Origin: Bryoerythrophyllum caledonicum
Lineage: Eukaryota > Streptophyta > Bryopsida > Pottiales > Pottiaceae
DNA: 64,000 nt
Reading direction: 5' to 3'
Assembly: GCA_963971425.1 (NCBI GenBank)
Contig: OZ020514.1
Span: forward strand, 28,632,602 to 28,696,601
Position 1 is the first letter of the stretch. Every line of letters starts with the position of its first letter. Positions 1 to 11,221 of the stretch are shown one piece after another. The notes under the pieces were generated by a model. That model did not search any database and had not been told where the DNA came from. It worked only from the letters and a program-made list of their open reading frames with translations. A program made the position numbers and the translations under genes.

Positions 1-96
1 AAGTGGTTGGTGTCTTTTTTGAAAACATGTCCTTGTCATTTGATGATGATTTGTTTCTTGGATTTCTTTGTAAGCATTAGTTCATCATTTTCTCAG

Positions 97-1235
97 GGAA
101 ATTATTGTACTGCCTCCGTGGATTCAATTCTCAAATCTGAAGACTGTGTACTTTCTATCAAGAGCAAAGGAAATTTGTTGTTTTCCGCTGCTACAACTTA
201 TTCAACGATGGACTACTCCAAAGCTCCACTCAACGATGAAGATGTGAACAACTCGCTAGCAAAGTTTCGTATTGCTTCCGTGAGCTCACCTTCTCCTCTT
301 TGGCCTCATCGTATGTTTGCATCTCCCAAAAATGAAAGTGGATGGGCGATTGGAGATCAGCAAGTTGCATTCGAGGATGATGAGGCGCCGACCCCCGCTT
401 GTCGTTGCATGGTAAAGCACGCCCCCCTCCTACTCTCCTCCGTACACCAGGTTTCTTGTAGATACACACAATCAGCTCGGACAGAGCTGATTATGCAACG
501 TTTGCATGCACTTCTATTAATACATAGCTTTTTCTTTGATGGCAGGCTCCAATCCTAAAATTTGAGGTTGTTGTCGCATTACCATCTTCCATCGACATGT
601 GTGCAAAGGTGCCCGGCGGGCTTAATGTCTTTGTGCCTGGTATTGGTCTTGATCATTTGGGGTCCAATCTTCTCTCTTTCCATGAGATCGCACCTGGTTC
701 AACCAAGGTTTGTTCGCCATTCTCTTGCATCGTTTTGAATGGCATATATTTACATACTCAGCTCCATTCAAGCTGATTCCTTGCAGATCATGCTTACCAG
801 ACTTGCATCAAACTCTCGAATCCCGTCGCGCCATTGTATTATTTGATAAGACATCTTCGTGGTGTTAACTTGTGATGCTTGACTTAATTGCATATTCACC
901 TCCATTCGAGTTGATTCTTTGTTCTATTTTGCTAGGTTCCACATGTCGAGCATCCAAGTCCTTCTTTGTGTGTGCCCTTACAAGGTTCTCATTTGAATGC
1001 AACATCGGAACCGCCACGTCCTCGGCTCATTTCGAGGAAGAGTAGAGAGAACAGAACGACATCATCGGCTCCATCCCGTCGCCACTCGCTTCCACAGCCT
1101 AAGTCTCTTGAACGTAAGAAGGGATGGTCCACTGTTTTAGCAAATTTGTTCACTGCCGATAATTCGAGTCGTCGATCAGCAATGTTGTGGGCATGTTTAG
1201 ATGCTCTAGTGGATGCGGATAATGATTCAATTTAG
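97..1235 (+). CDS. Host-like gene, last three exons, unknown product
   Basis: Three exons join in one open frame: 97-411, 546-707 and 936-1235. The introns have GTAAAG...GGCAG and GTTTGT...GCTAG borders, and all three exons are in phase 0. They give 259 codons to a TAG at 1233. The frame is also open upstream of 97, so the upstream exon limit is uncertain; a TTTCTCAG acceptor at 94-96 is the likely border. The C-terminal exon is Ser/Arg/Pro-rich (residues SRKSRENRTTSSAPSRRHS) and ends in a short hydrophobic and acidic segment. I do not recognise the family. No stop or frameshift interrupts the exons, unlike every other large coding region here, so I take this as the only ordinary chromosomal gene in the window. 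The gene begins left of the window. Confidence 0.6.
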
Positions 1236-1627
1236 ATAGGAGATGCGTAAGATTGATTCTTTCTAGTAGTGCGACATTTGTGATCGATATTGCAAATGTT
1301 CTTCCATATAAGTGCTGATGAATTTGAGTTTAGTATAATGAAGCTGCGAATTAGCTCGATTTTAGTTGAAAATCCTAACGCTAAGACATATGTATGTATT
1401 TCTGGGTTACATACTACTCAATAAAAGAAGTGATAAGAGAACATTCCTTCATTTACTTTCCATTTTCTATTGTAGGAAAAGTGTATATTCCTTCTTTACT
1501 TAAGCATTTGCGTAATTTATGTATTATGTGCATGTTTAGCTTTGTCTATTCACATCTGGTCTCCAACATAAGAGTGCGCATATACCTTTCAAAGTCCTCG
1601 AAATCTCCCAATTTAATGAATATGGTG
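1236..1627. other. Intergenic, 3' flank of the host gene
   Basis: AT-rich sequence follows the stop of the left gene. An open frame from 1394 has no recognisable domain and I do not treat it as a gene. The 3' end of a decayed retroelement starts at about 1628. Confidence 0.5.
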
Positions 1628-2423
1628 TTAGGCCCTATTTATGCTATTAAAACAAAGCGTATCACCTAATTTTTTAAATTTTCTCCCATTTTTTTCTGGA
1701 TTTAGTGCAAGAGTCCAGAAGCGAGTGGGAACGCCTTCCACCACGTACTCCCGGCACTTCTCAAAACACTTCTGAAGTTTCTCAAAGTGAGTGACCATGT
1801 CACTGTACATAGTAAAGTCATCCATGAATAACTTCATAAACACGTCGATCTAGTCCCGGAAAGCCTTATTCACCGCTCGCTGGTATGTCGGGGGTGCATT
1901 CTTCAACCCAACGCCATGACAATCCACACAAAGGCACCCAGTTCGTCACAAAGGCAGTCTTACACCGGTCTTTCGGTGCTATTTTGATCTGGTGGTACCA
2001 GAAATACACGTCCGAGAATGAATACATGTCATGTCTAGCCACTATATCCAGAACTTCCTTAGTAACAGGCAGCGGATACGGGTTCTTTTTTGTGGCAGCA
2101 TTTAACTTCCGGAAGTTAATGCAAATCCGGAGTTTCTCGTTCTTCTTTGGGACCACAACTATGGAGGATAACCAGGTTGCATCCTCCACTAGGCTCATAA
2201 ACCCGGCTTGTAAGAGCTTGTTAAGGTCGTTCTTGACAATGCTTGCATAATTTGGGTTCATCCGAGACCAGGCCTGATGAGCCAACGGGATGTCTTTCTC
2301 CAACTCAATCCAGTGCTCAGCCAAAGAGGGTGGAGTACCTTTTAGGTCCTTGTATGTCCATGCAAACATGTCCTTGTATGCATGGAATAAAATTTCAGCT
2401 CGGGCCCTCAGTCCCGCGGTCAT
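1628..2423 (-). pseudogene. Ty3/gypsy reverse transcriptase fragment
   Basis: This is the reverse transcriptase part of a decayed Ty3/gypsy pol gene, read right to left. Visible family motifs are the VVVPKKNEKLRICINFRKLN block, the palm entry KNPYPLPVTKEVLD and, after a frameshift near 1890, the GLKNAPPTYQ block. The MDDF catalytic pair follows at about 1820 (fingers and palm of RT). The RNase H and integrase parts, which should follow to the left, are absent; the sequence stops near 1628, just before ordinary flank. It belongs with the protease and gag fragments to its right as one truncated element. There is no intact frame, so it cannot be functional. Confidence 0.85.
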
Positions 2424-2711
2424 GTCATCATTGATCTGGAGATACTTAGGCTCCTTTGGTGTTCCTACATCAATCTTTTGGAGCTGTTCAGCCTCCGGTA
2501 GACTCTAGCCGGCGATCTTCATCGACCACACCTTTACTCGGGCAGGTGTCTCATTTACCGGGATGTTGCCCTCAGCATAAGTGTAAAAGTGGGCCTGCTA
2601 CTCTCCGGGCCGGGCTGCTGCTGGAGTCTCCTAGTGGTCCTCGGAGTCCTACCGGCCTTGCAAAAATGGACCAGTTACAACCGGTCTTCTTCGTTGTTTA
2701 GGAGCTTGGTC

Positions 2712-3293
2712 CTATTCCGGTGCCCGACTCAAGTGCGGTAAAGTAACCGTGCCGACCGCCAGAACCTCGGATTCAATCTCTAGCCACTGGGCTTCTTCTT
2801 CCTCCGTCAGCCCTTGTGCAAAATTATAACACAATAATACTCTCGGAAGCTTTGGCCGAGGTCCGGTCTTCGGGTTCACCCGGATAGTCTTAACTGTGCC
2901 GGCACCTGGGATGGTCACTAGGTCGTTACCCCAGTTGTGCATAGCATTTGCATCAATTAACCAAGGTCTCCCAAAAAGCATGCTATATGCCTCGTTCACT
3001 TCTTTGTTGTTGATGACCATCAGGGTGATCTAGAAGGAGTCGTCATGAATGTAAATTTTTACATTCTTGATCAGTACAACCGGTTCCACCGTGGTCTGGT
3101 CAACCATCTTCAGCCGATATGGTGCCGGCTGAGTTGCCCCAAGACCGGGCCTCTTCCTTTCCTCTTCCGTGATCAGGTTGACTCTAGACCCACCGTCTAT
3201 TAGAACACTAGCTAGTGTTCCATTGCCAATTCTGACTATCATAACCGGTAAGTTTCGGTCAACATCAACTGAAGAAGTCAACACTAGATTCAT
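2712..3293 (-). pseudogene. Ty3/gypsy aspartic protease fragment
   Basis: Two adjoining frames, 3293-3030 and 3020-2712, form one protease region interrupted by a stop near 3030. The retropepsin active-site segment reads VLIDGGSRVNLI, and a GRPWLIDANA block follows, as usual in plant gypsy gag-pro-pol. The order to the left (RT) and right (gag) is canonical. About 290 bp between this region and the RT are degenerate linker. Inactive. Confidence 0.8.
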
Positions 3294-3659
3294 CTTTGGA
3301 GTTGGACTCGATAAGTCCTAGGTTGATCCGGGAGTAACTCGTGTCGGGGCTGTTGCAGAGGTCGTAGCCGGAAAGATGTGGGCTCTCATATAATTAGTGA
3401 GATTGGGTGCTATATGCAAGAGCTGCGTGACCGTCACCGTGAATGGACTCTCCAGTATCTTCCGGCTCACACTATACAAAACCTCGTCCGGGCTGGTGTT
3501 CGGGACTGGTGGTGACGCCTTCCGGGGAGATTGGAGTATATCCATGTCCGAGAATTGTGCCTAGTCTGCTGCCATTTGTGCTTCACCATCCTCCTCCGCG
3601 ATGGTCGAGAGTTCTCTTGATGGTCTGGCCCGGTCATTGGCTTCTTCCCACTGAATGTC

Positions 3660-5600
3660 TTGTATGATCTTGATCATGTCGTCTTGAAGGCGCTCTTTGG
3701 TCTTCCACTACTTCATTGTCCAAGCACTCCTAGCTTCCGGGACCTTGTCTTCCTGATCACGTGGTGGCAAGCCGGCCTTCAACCGCTGCGCTCTAGTGAG
3801 GCTGGCTACCTCTACCTCCGCCTCTTCTTCCAGAAGCCGCATGGTGACGCTACTCACATGATGTTCCAAATTCCCTAGTGCCTTGGCGGAAGCTGCCATG
3901 AATGCCTCCCATTCATCCCGGTGAGGGCAGTTATAATGGCAATGGCTGGGTTGCATACAAAAGAAACATATCTCCGGCTGCGTATTCCTTAGGTTGGAAT
4001 ATCCTCCCGGCCGTATATATTGAGTCCCAAAGTAACTTTTCTAACTAGGTTGCGGTTGGGGTTGTCTAGTGGTCGGCTTGATGACGACCTCGTTCACCCC
4101 GACTGCGTTACTATTATTGTTCTCCAGAGTTCAACCCGGGTGGCCTTCTCGGTGGAGTCGGTAGAATTTTCTTCACATCTGAGAGCTGCAGCGACCAGCT
4201 TAGTTAGATTCCTGACAGCAACCACGCTGGTACGGACTTTGATGTAGTCCTGTAGTCGAGCACGAAAATTAGTGAGCCAGTAGCCCTCGCCAGGATCTGA
4301 CTGCAAACATTAATTAGAGTCATAAACTGGTCGTAGTAGCCCTGGATCTTCTCCCGGTATTGCTGCTTAGATTATTTTAGCTCCCGTTAAATACGCCTCA
4401 TCCGCGATCTGTTTCGGGTACGGGCGCCAGAATGTTGCTTTGGCCTCCTCCTAGGTACAGTCCAGGTGGTTCTCCTTGAATGTTTCATACGAGGCACCCA
4501 CCTTATCGACCAGGGTAGTGCCAAACAAATTAATAATGACTTGCTCCTCGCACTCGCCATTGTGCCACAATGTGCATTCAATTTGCTGGATGTGCGCATT
4601 TGGGTTACCTCCTTCCTTATACTGGACATAAGGCAAGGGTTTCTGTTGGTCTAATGTCCCGGTGGCCGGGAAACTCTGGGTTGCCGATTCAGTTGGCATC
4701 TACAGTACTGTTGCCAAGGTTGGCGGTCCTGGAGGGTCACCGGGCGGCGAGGTACTCCAAACGCCTCAACGATCTTCACAGGTAACCTGGTGACCAGCTT
4801 TCGGCTAAGCAACTCTCCGAGTGTCCATTGGTGGATAAACTCCACCTGTGAGGTGGTCCATATAGTCGACCGACATTGCTGGTCTCCGGCTTGCTTCATA
4901 TGGTGGAATAGTACTCTCCCAGTTGATAGTCGAATCTGGTACCCCATGTACAAAGACCGGACTCGGAACTAGTCGTCCACACGGGCTTGTGGTTTGCCAC
5001 TCACTGGGGCCGGGTATCCTTGGTAGAAGTCTGGGTACTCCGTAAGTCTCCTCTCCAGAGACATTCCGCCACCGGGCCAACTGATCTGGTGGTGGTAGTG
5101 TGGTGTGAACATGCTGCTTGGGTGGCTTTGTCATCGTCTTTGATTCTTGCCATAGTCAATAAGCCTCTTGCTACATAGCCCGCACTTGCTCTTTCTTCCT
5201 TTCTTACTCCTGAAGTTGGGCATATAGTCGCTAGTCTTCCAACCGCTGTTTCTCAGCTTCCTGTCGGCGAGCTCCTTGCTCCTGATTTTTCAGGGAGCCC
5301 ATAACATTGGTTAAGTTAGGAAGTGGCCTGAACGCCGGCTGCTCTCCACCGCCTCCTCCAACCGGGTCGTAAAGCTTTCTCATCTGTGTCCGGTATTGGT
5401 CCTCTGTGGCCCTCCAATGTCGTGCATCATGTTCAGCTTGTGCCTAGGCTCTCCAGGCCTCATACCTTCGGTAGTCCTCCGGGTGTCTTCTGCCGATTCC
5501 GGAAAGAACTCTTTTTCGAATGGATGTGCTATTGATGACACATTAATCGGGTCTGCAGCCCGGTGTCCCGGAGTTGGATACCCCATACGCGGTCCATACT
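3660..5600 (-). pseudogene. Ty3/gypsy gag region, heavily mutated
   Basis: Short minus-strand frames at 5586-5380, 5134-4805, 4699-4451, 4306-4094 and 3956-3708 follow the order expected for gag. They include a retrotrans_gag-like segment around 4690-4450 (residues NPNAHIQQIECTLW and KVGASYETFKENH) and an LTNFRARLQDYIK segment near 4280. Stops fall about every 200-300 bp. I assign it to gag from its position upstream of the protease and from its general resemblance; the exact start is not visible. It is GC-richer than the young gypsy element at 25.7-35.3 kb, so it is a different lineage. Confidence 0.6.
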
Positions 5601-6880
5601 GCTTTGGCTGGTCTTATTCCAACTTCTTCTTCGTCCTCTCCAAACTGTCCGGCAAGTTTGCTGGTGTTCGGTCACCTATCGGGGTCGGGGGTAGACTAGG
5701 CATAGCATCAAAATGTACCTTTATGTTGACTTCCCGGGGATCCGGTTGCCAATGGTAAACTGGTGGGAGCATCTCCTTGTGAAAGTCCCTACTTTGTATC
5801 TCTGGTTGTCTTCTGTCTTCGCCAATTGGCTGTCACTCATCTGAGCCTGGGGGTTGCTGACAACCGGGTTGCCCGCCGGATTGTCCTCTAGGTTGTCCTC
5901 CTGGATAGTCCGATCTCCAACATAGGTTCTGGGATAATTCCGGTCTCTCCAACTATATTTCTCTTACATGTCGTGATTGTGAGGCCTGTTGTACACTTGC
6001 CTCCGAACTCATGTGTGGTCTGCCCATGACCGTATTAACCTCCAGTTTGTCCAGCTGCAATACTAGCCGGGATGTTTGCTGCTGCTGGAAATGACTTCCA
6101 ACATCTCCTGGACCTCTTCCTCCCTGATCACCATCCATCCTGAGTGAAATGTCTCTTGCTTTTGGTGACTGACTTCCAGTGTTGGCTTGGTCAGCTAGTC
6201 TTGCCAACTACCTCAGTATCCAGTCTTCCCTGGGTGTCCAGGTTAAAGTCGGGGATCTCCTTTGTCCTCCGCTTCTCCGCTCGTCTGCCCTTTCCGGGTG
6301 CCAATATATTGCCTTGGTCTTGTTATCCTACCGACCATCCACTGTCTTTTCACCTATCCGGTTAGCAATGCATTCCTTTAGTCTAGGTGCTGCTTAGTAA
6401 GTAGTGTCCGCATACTACAATTGGAATTTTCCTTTGCACTCCTCTACCTAATAACACAAAACTTTCCCATTTTTTTTTTTATTTTTTTTTTTAAAAGTTT
6501 TAACTTCAAACATATGACTCCAAAAACTTATCTGGTCCGGGCGCACCATCCCCCTTCTGCAGTGGAACAGTCCCCTAGTCCGGATGGTACTTGAGTTAAC
6601 CCAGAAAGTGGTTGAAGTTGTCTGGGTTCTCGTCTTCCTAGACCAATGGTTGTCGGGTGGTTGAGTCCTCTACCCTAGAACCGCCGGTAATCGCAGTCGG
6701 GTTGCCGAACTTCCCCGGAATTGACCGCGTTCCGATTGTTGGAAACTGCCTGGAATCACTTGACTGGCCGATCTACCGGTCTAAAACATCTGGGGGTCAC
6801 CGAAACTATCCAGGTCTCCGAGGATGTTTACACTTAAAGATTATCTGATTATCGATCTTCACCAAAACTGGGCTGATGTC
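5601..6880. other. Probable 5' part of the decayed gypsy element
   Basis: GC-rich, frame-broken sequence continues the composition of the gag region (many CCGG and CTGGT words). A run of T at about 6471-6493 interrupts it. I could not find a matching LTR pair, so the outer boundary of the old element is not defined. No gene is supported here. Confidence 0.4.
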
Positions 6881-7625
6881 CGAGTTAAGACTTCGGGATG
6901 TCGGAAGCGGAAAAATTGTTGGGTTACCAGTTTTCATTGGAACTGGGCGGATGTTCGGGTTGGGACTTCGCGCGTCTGTAGCTGAAAGACTACTAGGTTG
7001 CCGGTCTTTATAGGAACTAAACTAATGATCGGGTTGGGACTCCGGGTTGTCTGCAGCTGAAGACTTTTGGTCTTCCGCGATGCCACCGGAACTGGGCGGG
7101 TGGCTGGGTTTGGACTTCAAGTTGTCTGCAGTTGGAAGGCCTCCAGCCTCCAGGTGTTGCCAAAATTGATCGGATGTCCGAGTTTGGACTCCGGGTTGTC
7201 TGCAACTAGAAGGCCTCTGGTCCTTGTGGGGTCACCGGAAATAATTTGGTATTCGGGTTGGGACTCCGAGGAGTTGCAGTTGGAAGGTCTCCGGCCTCCG
7301 GGTGTCGCCGGGAGTGATCGAATGTCCAGGTTTAATCTCCGAGTTGTGTGCAGCTCGAAGGCCTTCGGTCCTCCTGGGGTCACCGGAAATGTTCTGATGT
7401 TTGAGGTGGGACTCCGGGGTGTTGCAGTTGGAAGGTCTTCGGCCTTCGAGTGTCGCCGAAAGTGATCGGATGTCCAGGTTTGGACTCCGGGTTGGCTGCA
7501 AAGGCCTCTAGTCGTCCTAGGATCACTGAAAATGTTCGAGTGTTCAAATAGGGACTCCATGGTGGGGACTCCATGTAGCTGGAAGGTCTCTCGCCTTTGG
7601 GTGTTGCCAAAAATGCTACTAACAA
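6880..7625. repeat. Minisatellite of about 74-bp units, roughly ten copies
   Basis: The words GGGTTGGGACTCCGG, TGCAGCTGGAAGG and GTCACCGGAAAT recur at about 74-bp spacing. Copies begin, for example, near 6955, 7031, 7105, 7179, 7253, 7327, 7401 and 7475. Units differ by roughly 20-30 percent. Two alternating sub-types seem to exist (GGGGTCACCGG and GTGTCGCCGG), which suggests a higher-order dimer of about 148 bp. Long open frames on both strands here are by-products of the GC-rich repeat and are not called as genes. Confidence 0.85.
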
Positions 7626-8292
7626 ATCAAAACTGGGCTTCCGCTGCCGGATGGCCGTCAAGATGGCCATCGCGTCCGCCGGATTCAAATTGTCGGGCTG
7701 AAACTGCCTCTATAACGACCTCCAAAACGGGCGGGAAAACTGTCCCTAAAACTACTTCTAAAATTGCTGCTAAACGTCAAGAAAGTTCCGCCAAACATCT
7801 AGAAAAGTTTGCTAAACGTCAATATAAATTGTTAACGTGTAACTAGGAGCAAATATTTTTAAAATCAAAAAATAAAAAAATAAGAAGGAGAGGAAACGTC
7901 CCTGGAGATTCAGTATTGGTTGCCGTGTGTTGCCAGCTCTAGATGAGCTCCTGCCCAGTCGCCTCCGGCCATCGCAGCACATTGAGCTCCTGGACATCGC
8001 TGAGCACTTCCAGGTAGCGGAGCGCTGTTGGTCGTCGGAGTACCTCTGGCTGCAGCACCTGGGTATCGCCGACTGCTTGGTCGGCCAAAGCTCATGGGTG
8101 TCTCCAGCTCCAATCAACTACTGTGCCCAGGCTCCTTCCTCTCTTGGTCAGGTACTGCGCCCATGTACCTCTCGTAAGGACTGATGCCAAACTGTTGTTG
8201 GGTGGCTGCCGGGGTTGCTGCTTGGACGGCGCGGTTGCAGCTGAACCCTATTGGCGCCGGGTCACTAACTGCGGGCTGGTGGCTACAGTTGC
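7626..8292. other. Left flank of Element A, no gene seen
   Basis: Mixed sequence, then a GC-rich low-complexity stretch (7880-8292) with repeated CTCCTG, GCTGC and GGTC words. A similar GCTCCTGGGCAG-type stretch resumes on the other side of Element A (18747-18850), so Element A probably split one pre-existing repeat. No coding region is supported. Confidence 0.45.
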
Positions 8293-8296
8293 TAGA

Positions 8297-8320
8297 AAAG
8301 GATATTTAACTAAATGTGGA
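8297..8320 (+). repeat. Left terminal inverted repeat of Element A
   Basis: Reads AAAGGATATTTAACTAAATG and on to 8320. It is the reverse complement of 18719-18742 except at the third base. TAGA directly precedes it (8293-8296). Confidence 0.9.
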
Positions 8321-9925
8321 TAAAACGATCAATTGTGGACCAAATTAGATACTTGTGATGACCCTAAACACCTACTAGATTGTCCTAAAATATACAATTT
8401 GTATGGATGAAGGATACTCAGAATCTACTGAGGATTGTTAAAATGTCACGTGACTTCTCTTCTCAGGGGGCGGCCGACCATGAGGCGACGTAGACAACCT
8501 AGATTCTTTGTCTTCTATATTAACAAGAATAGTGCTTTGTATCGCAGAGATATAGTAGAAGGAATTTAAACGCAAGTGTCCGCGGGCAGCCGAGACGTAG
8601 TGATCGAGGATAAGGTGAAACAAGCCATGATGGAGGATGGCGTCATGCACATAGTCCGCGATCATGAGCGTAAAAATATCTTGAATAAAGGGCTCAAATC
8701 CTGCGACTAGTGAAGAGAGGGGAGGGTGGTTTGTAAGCACAAGGAGGCTGGAAAAGATTAGAAATGAGCTTCATACAAAACAATGAAGCCAGCGGTTTAG
8801 GACACTTTGCCAAAAAAGACGATTGCGTATTATCTGAGAAATAGTCGACACGATTGCATTTGTTGTGTAAAGTGTACAGCCGCAGTCGGCGGGGAGCCGA
8901 CAAGAACGCTCAATTCTATCCAAAAAGAGACCTCGCCATCTAATAACCAAGAATAGTACCTACAGTGCGATCTGACAACAATTGAGTCCTAAGATAAGGA
9001 TTAAACAGCAATCCATCGGCTGGCAACCGATGAAATAAGAATCAGTCCTCATCTCCACAATTGACTGAGATGCCACCAGCCTCCAGAGTTGCAATCGCAG
9101 CGCTCGCTGCCTCAGGCGGAATACGGTGAGAACCAGGAGGACCTTTCTTACTGTGCGACGGATAGCGGTGCGAGTAAAGAACAATTCTGTAGTTTTGTAC
9201 CTCTAAAAGACAAGGTTTCCTTTGCCATCTTCTGGTCTAGCATTCCCTCGCGACAATCTTCTTTGATTCCCTCTTCCCTGACATGGGCATCCACCATTCG
9301 ACTTAGAAATTCTCGTTGCAATCACCTGGTGTCAGATTGACGCATTCAAGAACTTGTCCCATCCACACGGGAAGGTAATGACTGTTGCTAGGACGGTAGA
9401 GAACGAAATCATTGAGTAAAACATCTCGAAATGGATTGAATGACAGCTTCGGACGGCTCAATTCAGGGCCACAAAAAAGATATGCGTCGGGGTCATCCTC
9501 AGGGGTAATGTCAGGAATTCCAATGACGTCATCGGGCGACTTCGAGCCACGAGCATGATCGCGAATCCAATTTGAAGTTGGCCAAAATCCTTCCTGGAGA
9601 GACTCCCGGTTTGGTGGCAGAGGACCAGAAATAAGTTGATGGATACGCTCCCAATACAAAATGTAGGGTGCCATATCCGCTGCATAACGCTTGTCCCGGG
9701 ACATGCCGGTCTTCCAGAACTCAATATATTTAGCAATTCTGTTCTTGATGAAGGATTGCTTCTCGCTGACTCTAGTGGCACGGACAACCTCTTTCTCTAG
9801 GTTTCTTTTGTTCCAGTTAACTCGGACGTCCCCACAGAGAGGCTTATATGGGACTGGCTTTGGATCTCCAATAGGTAGGCGTGGATTTCCGTGCTCATCC
9901 GCGGTCCACATCTTGACAGGCTTAC

Positions 9926-10092
9926 CTATAGGAGTCCAAGAAGAATCAGTGGCGCAAATTAAATGCGCACACGAAATCACAACAGAAACGTATAGGTCCA
10001 TTGGTGGGCCGCCGACGGAGATGAAAGACAACGAAGGTTGAGAAAGCTAAAGAGAGATGGAAATAGGAGTATTTCCACCATGGCAGGCTTAC
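9926..10092 (-). other. Intron of Element A transposase inside a tandem duplication
   Basis: On the minus strand the donor reads CTCCAG/GTAAGCCTG and the acceptor CCTATAG/GTAAGCCTG. The same coding words (CATDSSW, then GKP) occur on both sides, about 167 bp apart. Splicing restores SSWLPPGKPVKMW in one frame. The homologous place in Element B (about 56520-56560) is uninterrupted coding sequence. Confidence 0.6.
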
Positions 10093-11040
10093 CTGGAGGA
10101 AGCCAGGATGAATCAGTCGCACACTCCTTGTATCTCATGACCGGCCATCCAGCGTCATCTCCTTCCTCCTCCATGTAAAACTTGAACATGTGCATCTCTT
10201 CGAGTCCCACAATCCTGTTACTCCCGTCATGATGATATCCAACAATATAACTCTTAAAATCTGCAACCTCTTGTACAAGTTCCGGAATGAACGCGACAAT
10301 CTTCTACGAGTCCATGAAGGCTTTCATGAGGTCAGCCAAACAGTAAGTATTCTTCTGTTTAATGAGTTTCGATAGATAACTAAAATGTGCGTCAATATCG
10401 TGATGAGTGTGGCCAACAATCAAGAATCCCACAGTGACCTCCTTAAAGATTTTTCTGGCTGTAAGAAGCGAACAAAACGCCATGAGGAACCGATTCTTGT
10501 TATCCTTGGCGGAGTTATCAAGCTCGAGAAACAACTTCCGAGGAAGCGGGATTTGCGGTCTACCAGAAGGAGTATTCGGGAATGGATCTCCTTTAGTTTC
10601 TGGAATCGATGACATACATCTGAACTTCCCATGAAGTAGAGCATCAAAGAATGGATTGAGGGGTGGACAGGTAAATAGCTCCTTGGACTCTCGCACAGGG
10701 CGCCTCTCTATTGCTCTTAGAACACGGCAGAGAGAAGAGATGGTAAAATTCGAGTCCCCCGGCCATAACGACGTCGAGTAATGAGCGTAGGCACCGTCGC
10801 CGTGTCCATGTGTGAGCATGCCCTTTGGTAGTTTAGGTGCCTGTTTTTGTCATCCGTGAGTCCTTGCCACTCGTCTAACCCGCGAGGATATTTTGCGATA
10901 AACTTGACGAGGAAGTCGCACTCCGTGCACCTAGAGAAGTTGCTGCCCATAGACTTCACTTCTACATTTCTAAAGAACCTCTTCTTCATGTTACTCACCG
11001 CAGATTGCAAAATCGGCTTAGCATTGCATTCGACGTTTAC

Positions 11041-11221
11041 CTGGATAAGACATTTTAAAGGATTTCAATGATACAGAAAGACGATGGTGTCATGGGTTTG
11101 CCCAGTAGGCAATTAGTGAGTTGCGTCGGCGGGCCGCCGACGTCGCTCGTTGAAGCAACAGAGAAGTCAGACCATGCTAAATTCAAAGATAGGGGAAAGT
11201 AGTGACAATACTTACAAAGTT
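11041..11221 (-). other. Palindrome-bearing intron of Element A transposase
   Basis: Donor AACTTT/GTAAGT near 11220 and acceptor TATCCAG near 11041 on the minus strand. It carries GTCGGCGGGCCGCCGAC at 11125-11141. The homologous intron of Element B (51439-51644) carries CCGGAGATCTCCGG instead. Confidence 0.65.

Noticed and set aside
1394..1669. 91-codon frame right of the host gene
   Set aside because: AT-rich, hydrophobic, without family or splice context.
7067..7560. Open frames of 132 and 147 codons on opposite strands
   Set aside because: They run through the 74-bp minisatellite; GC-rich repeats without stops explain them.
9691..10041. Plus-strand frame opposite the Element A transposase
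   Set aside because: Shadow of the conserved minus-strand coding sequence.
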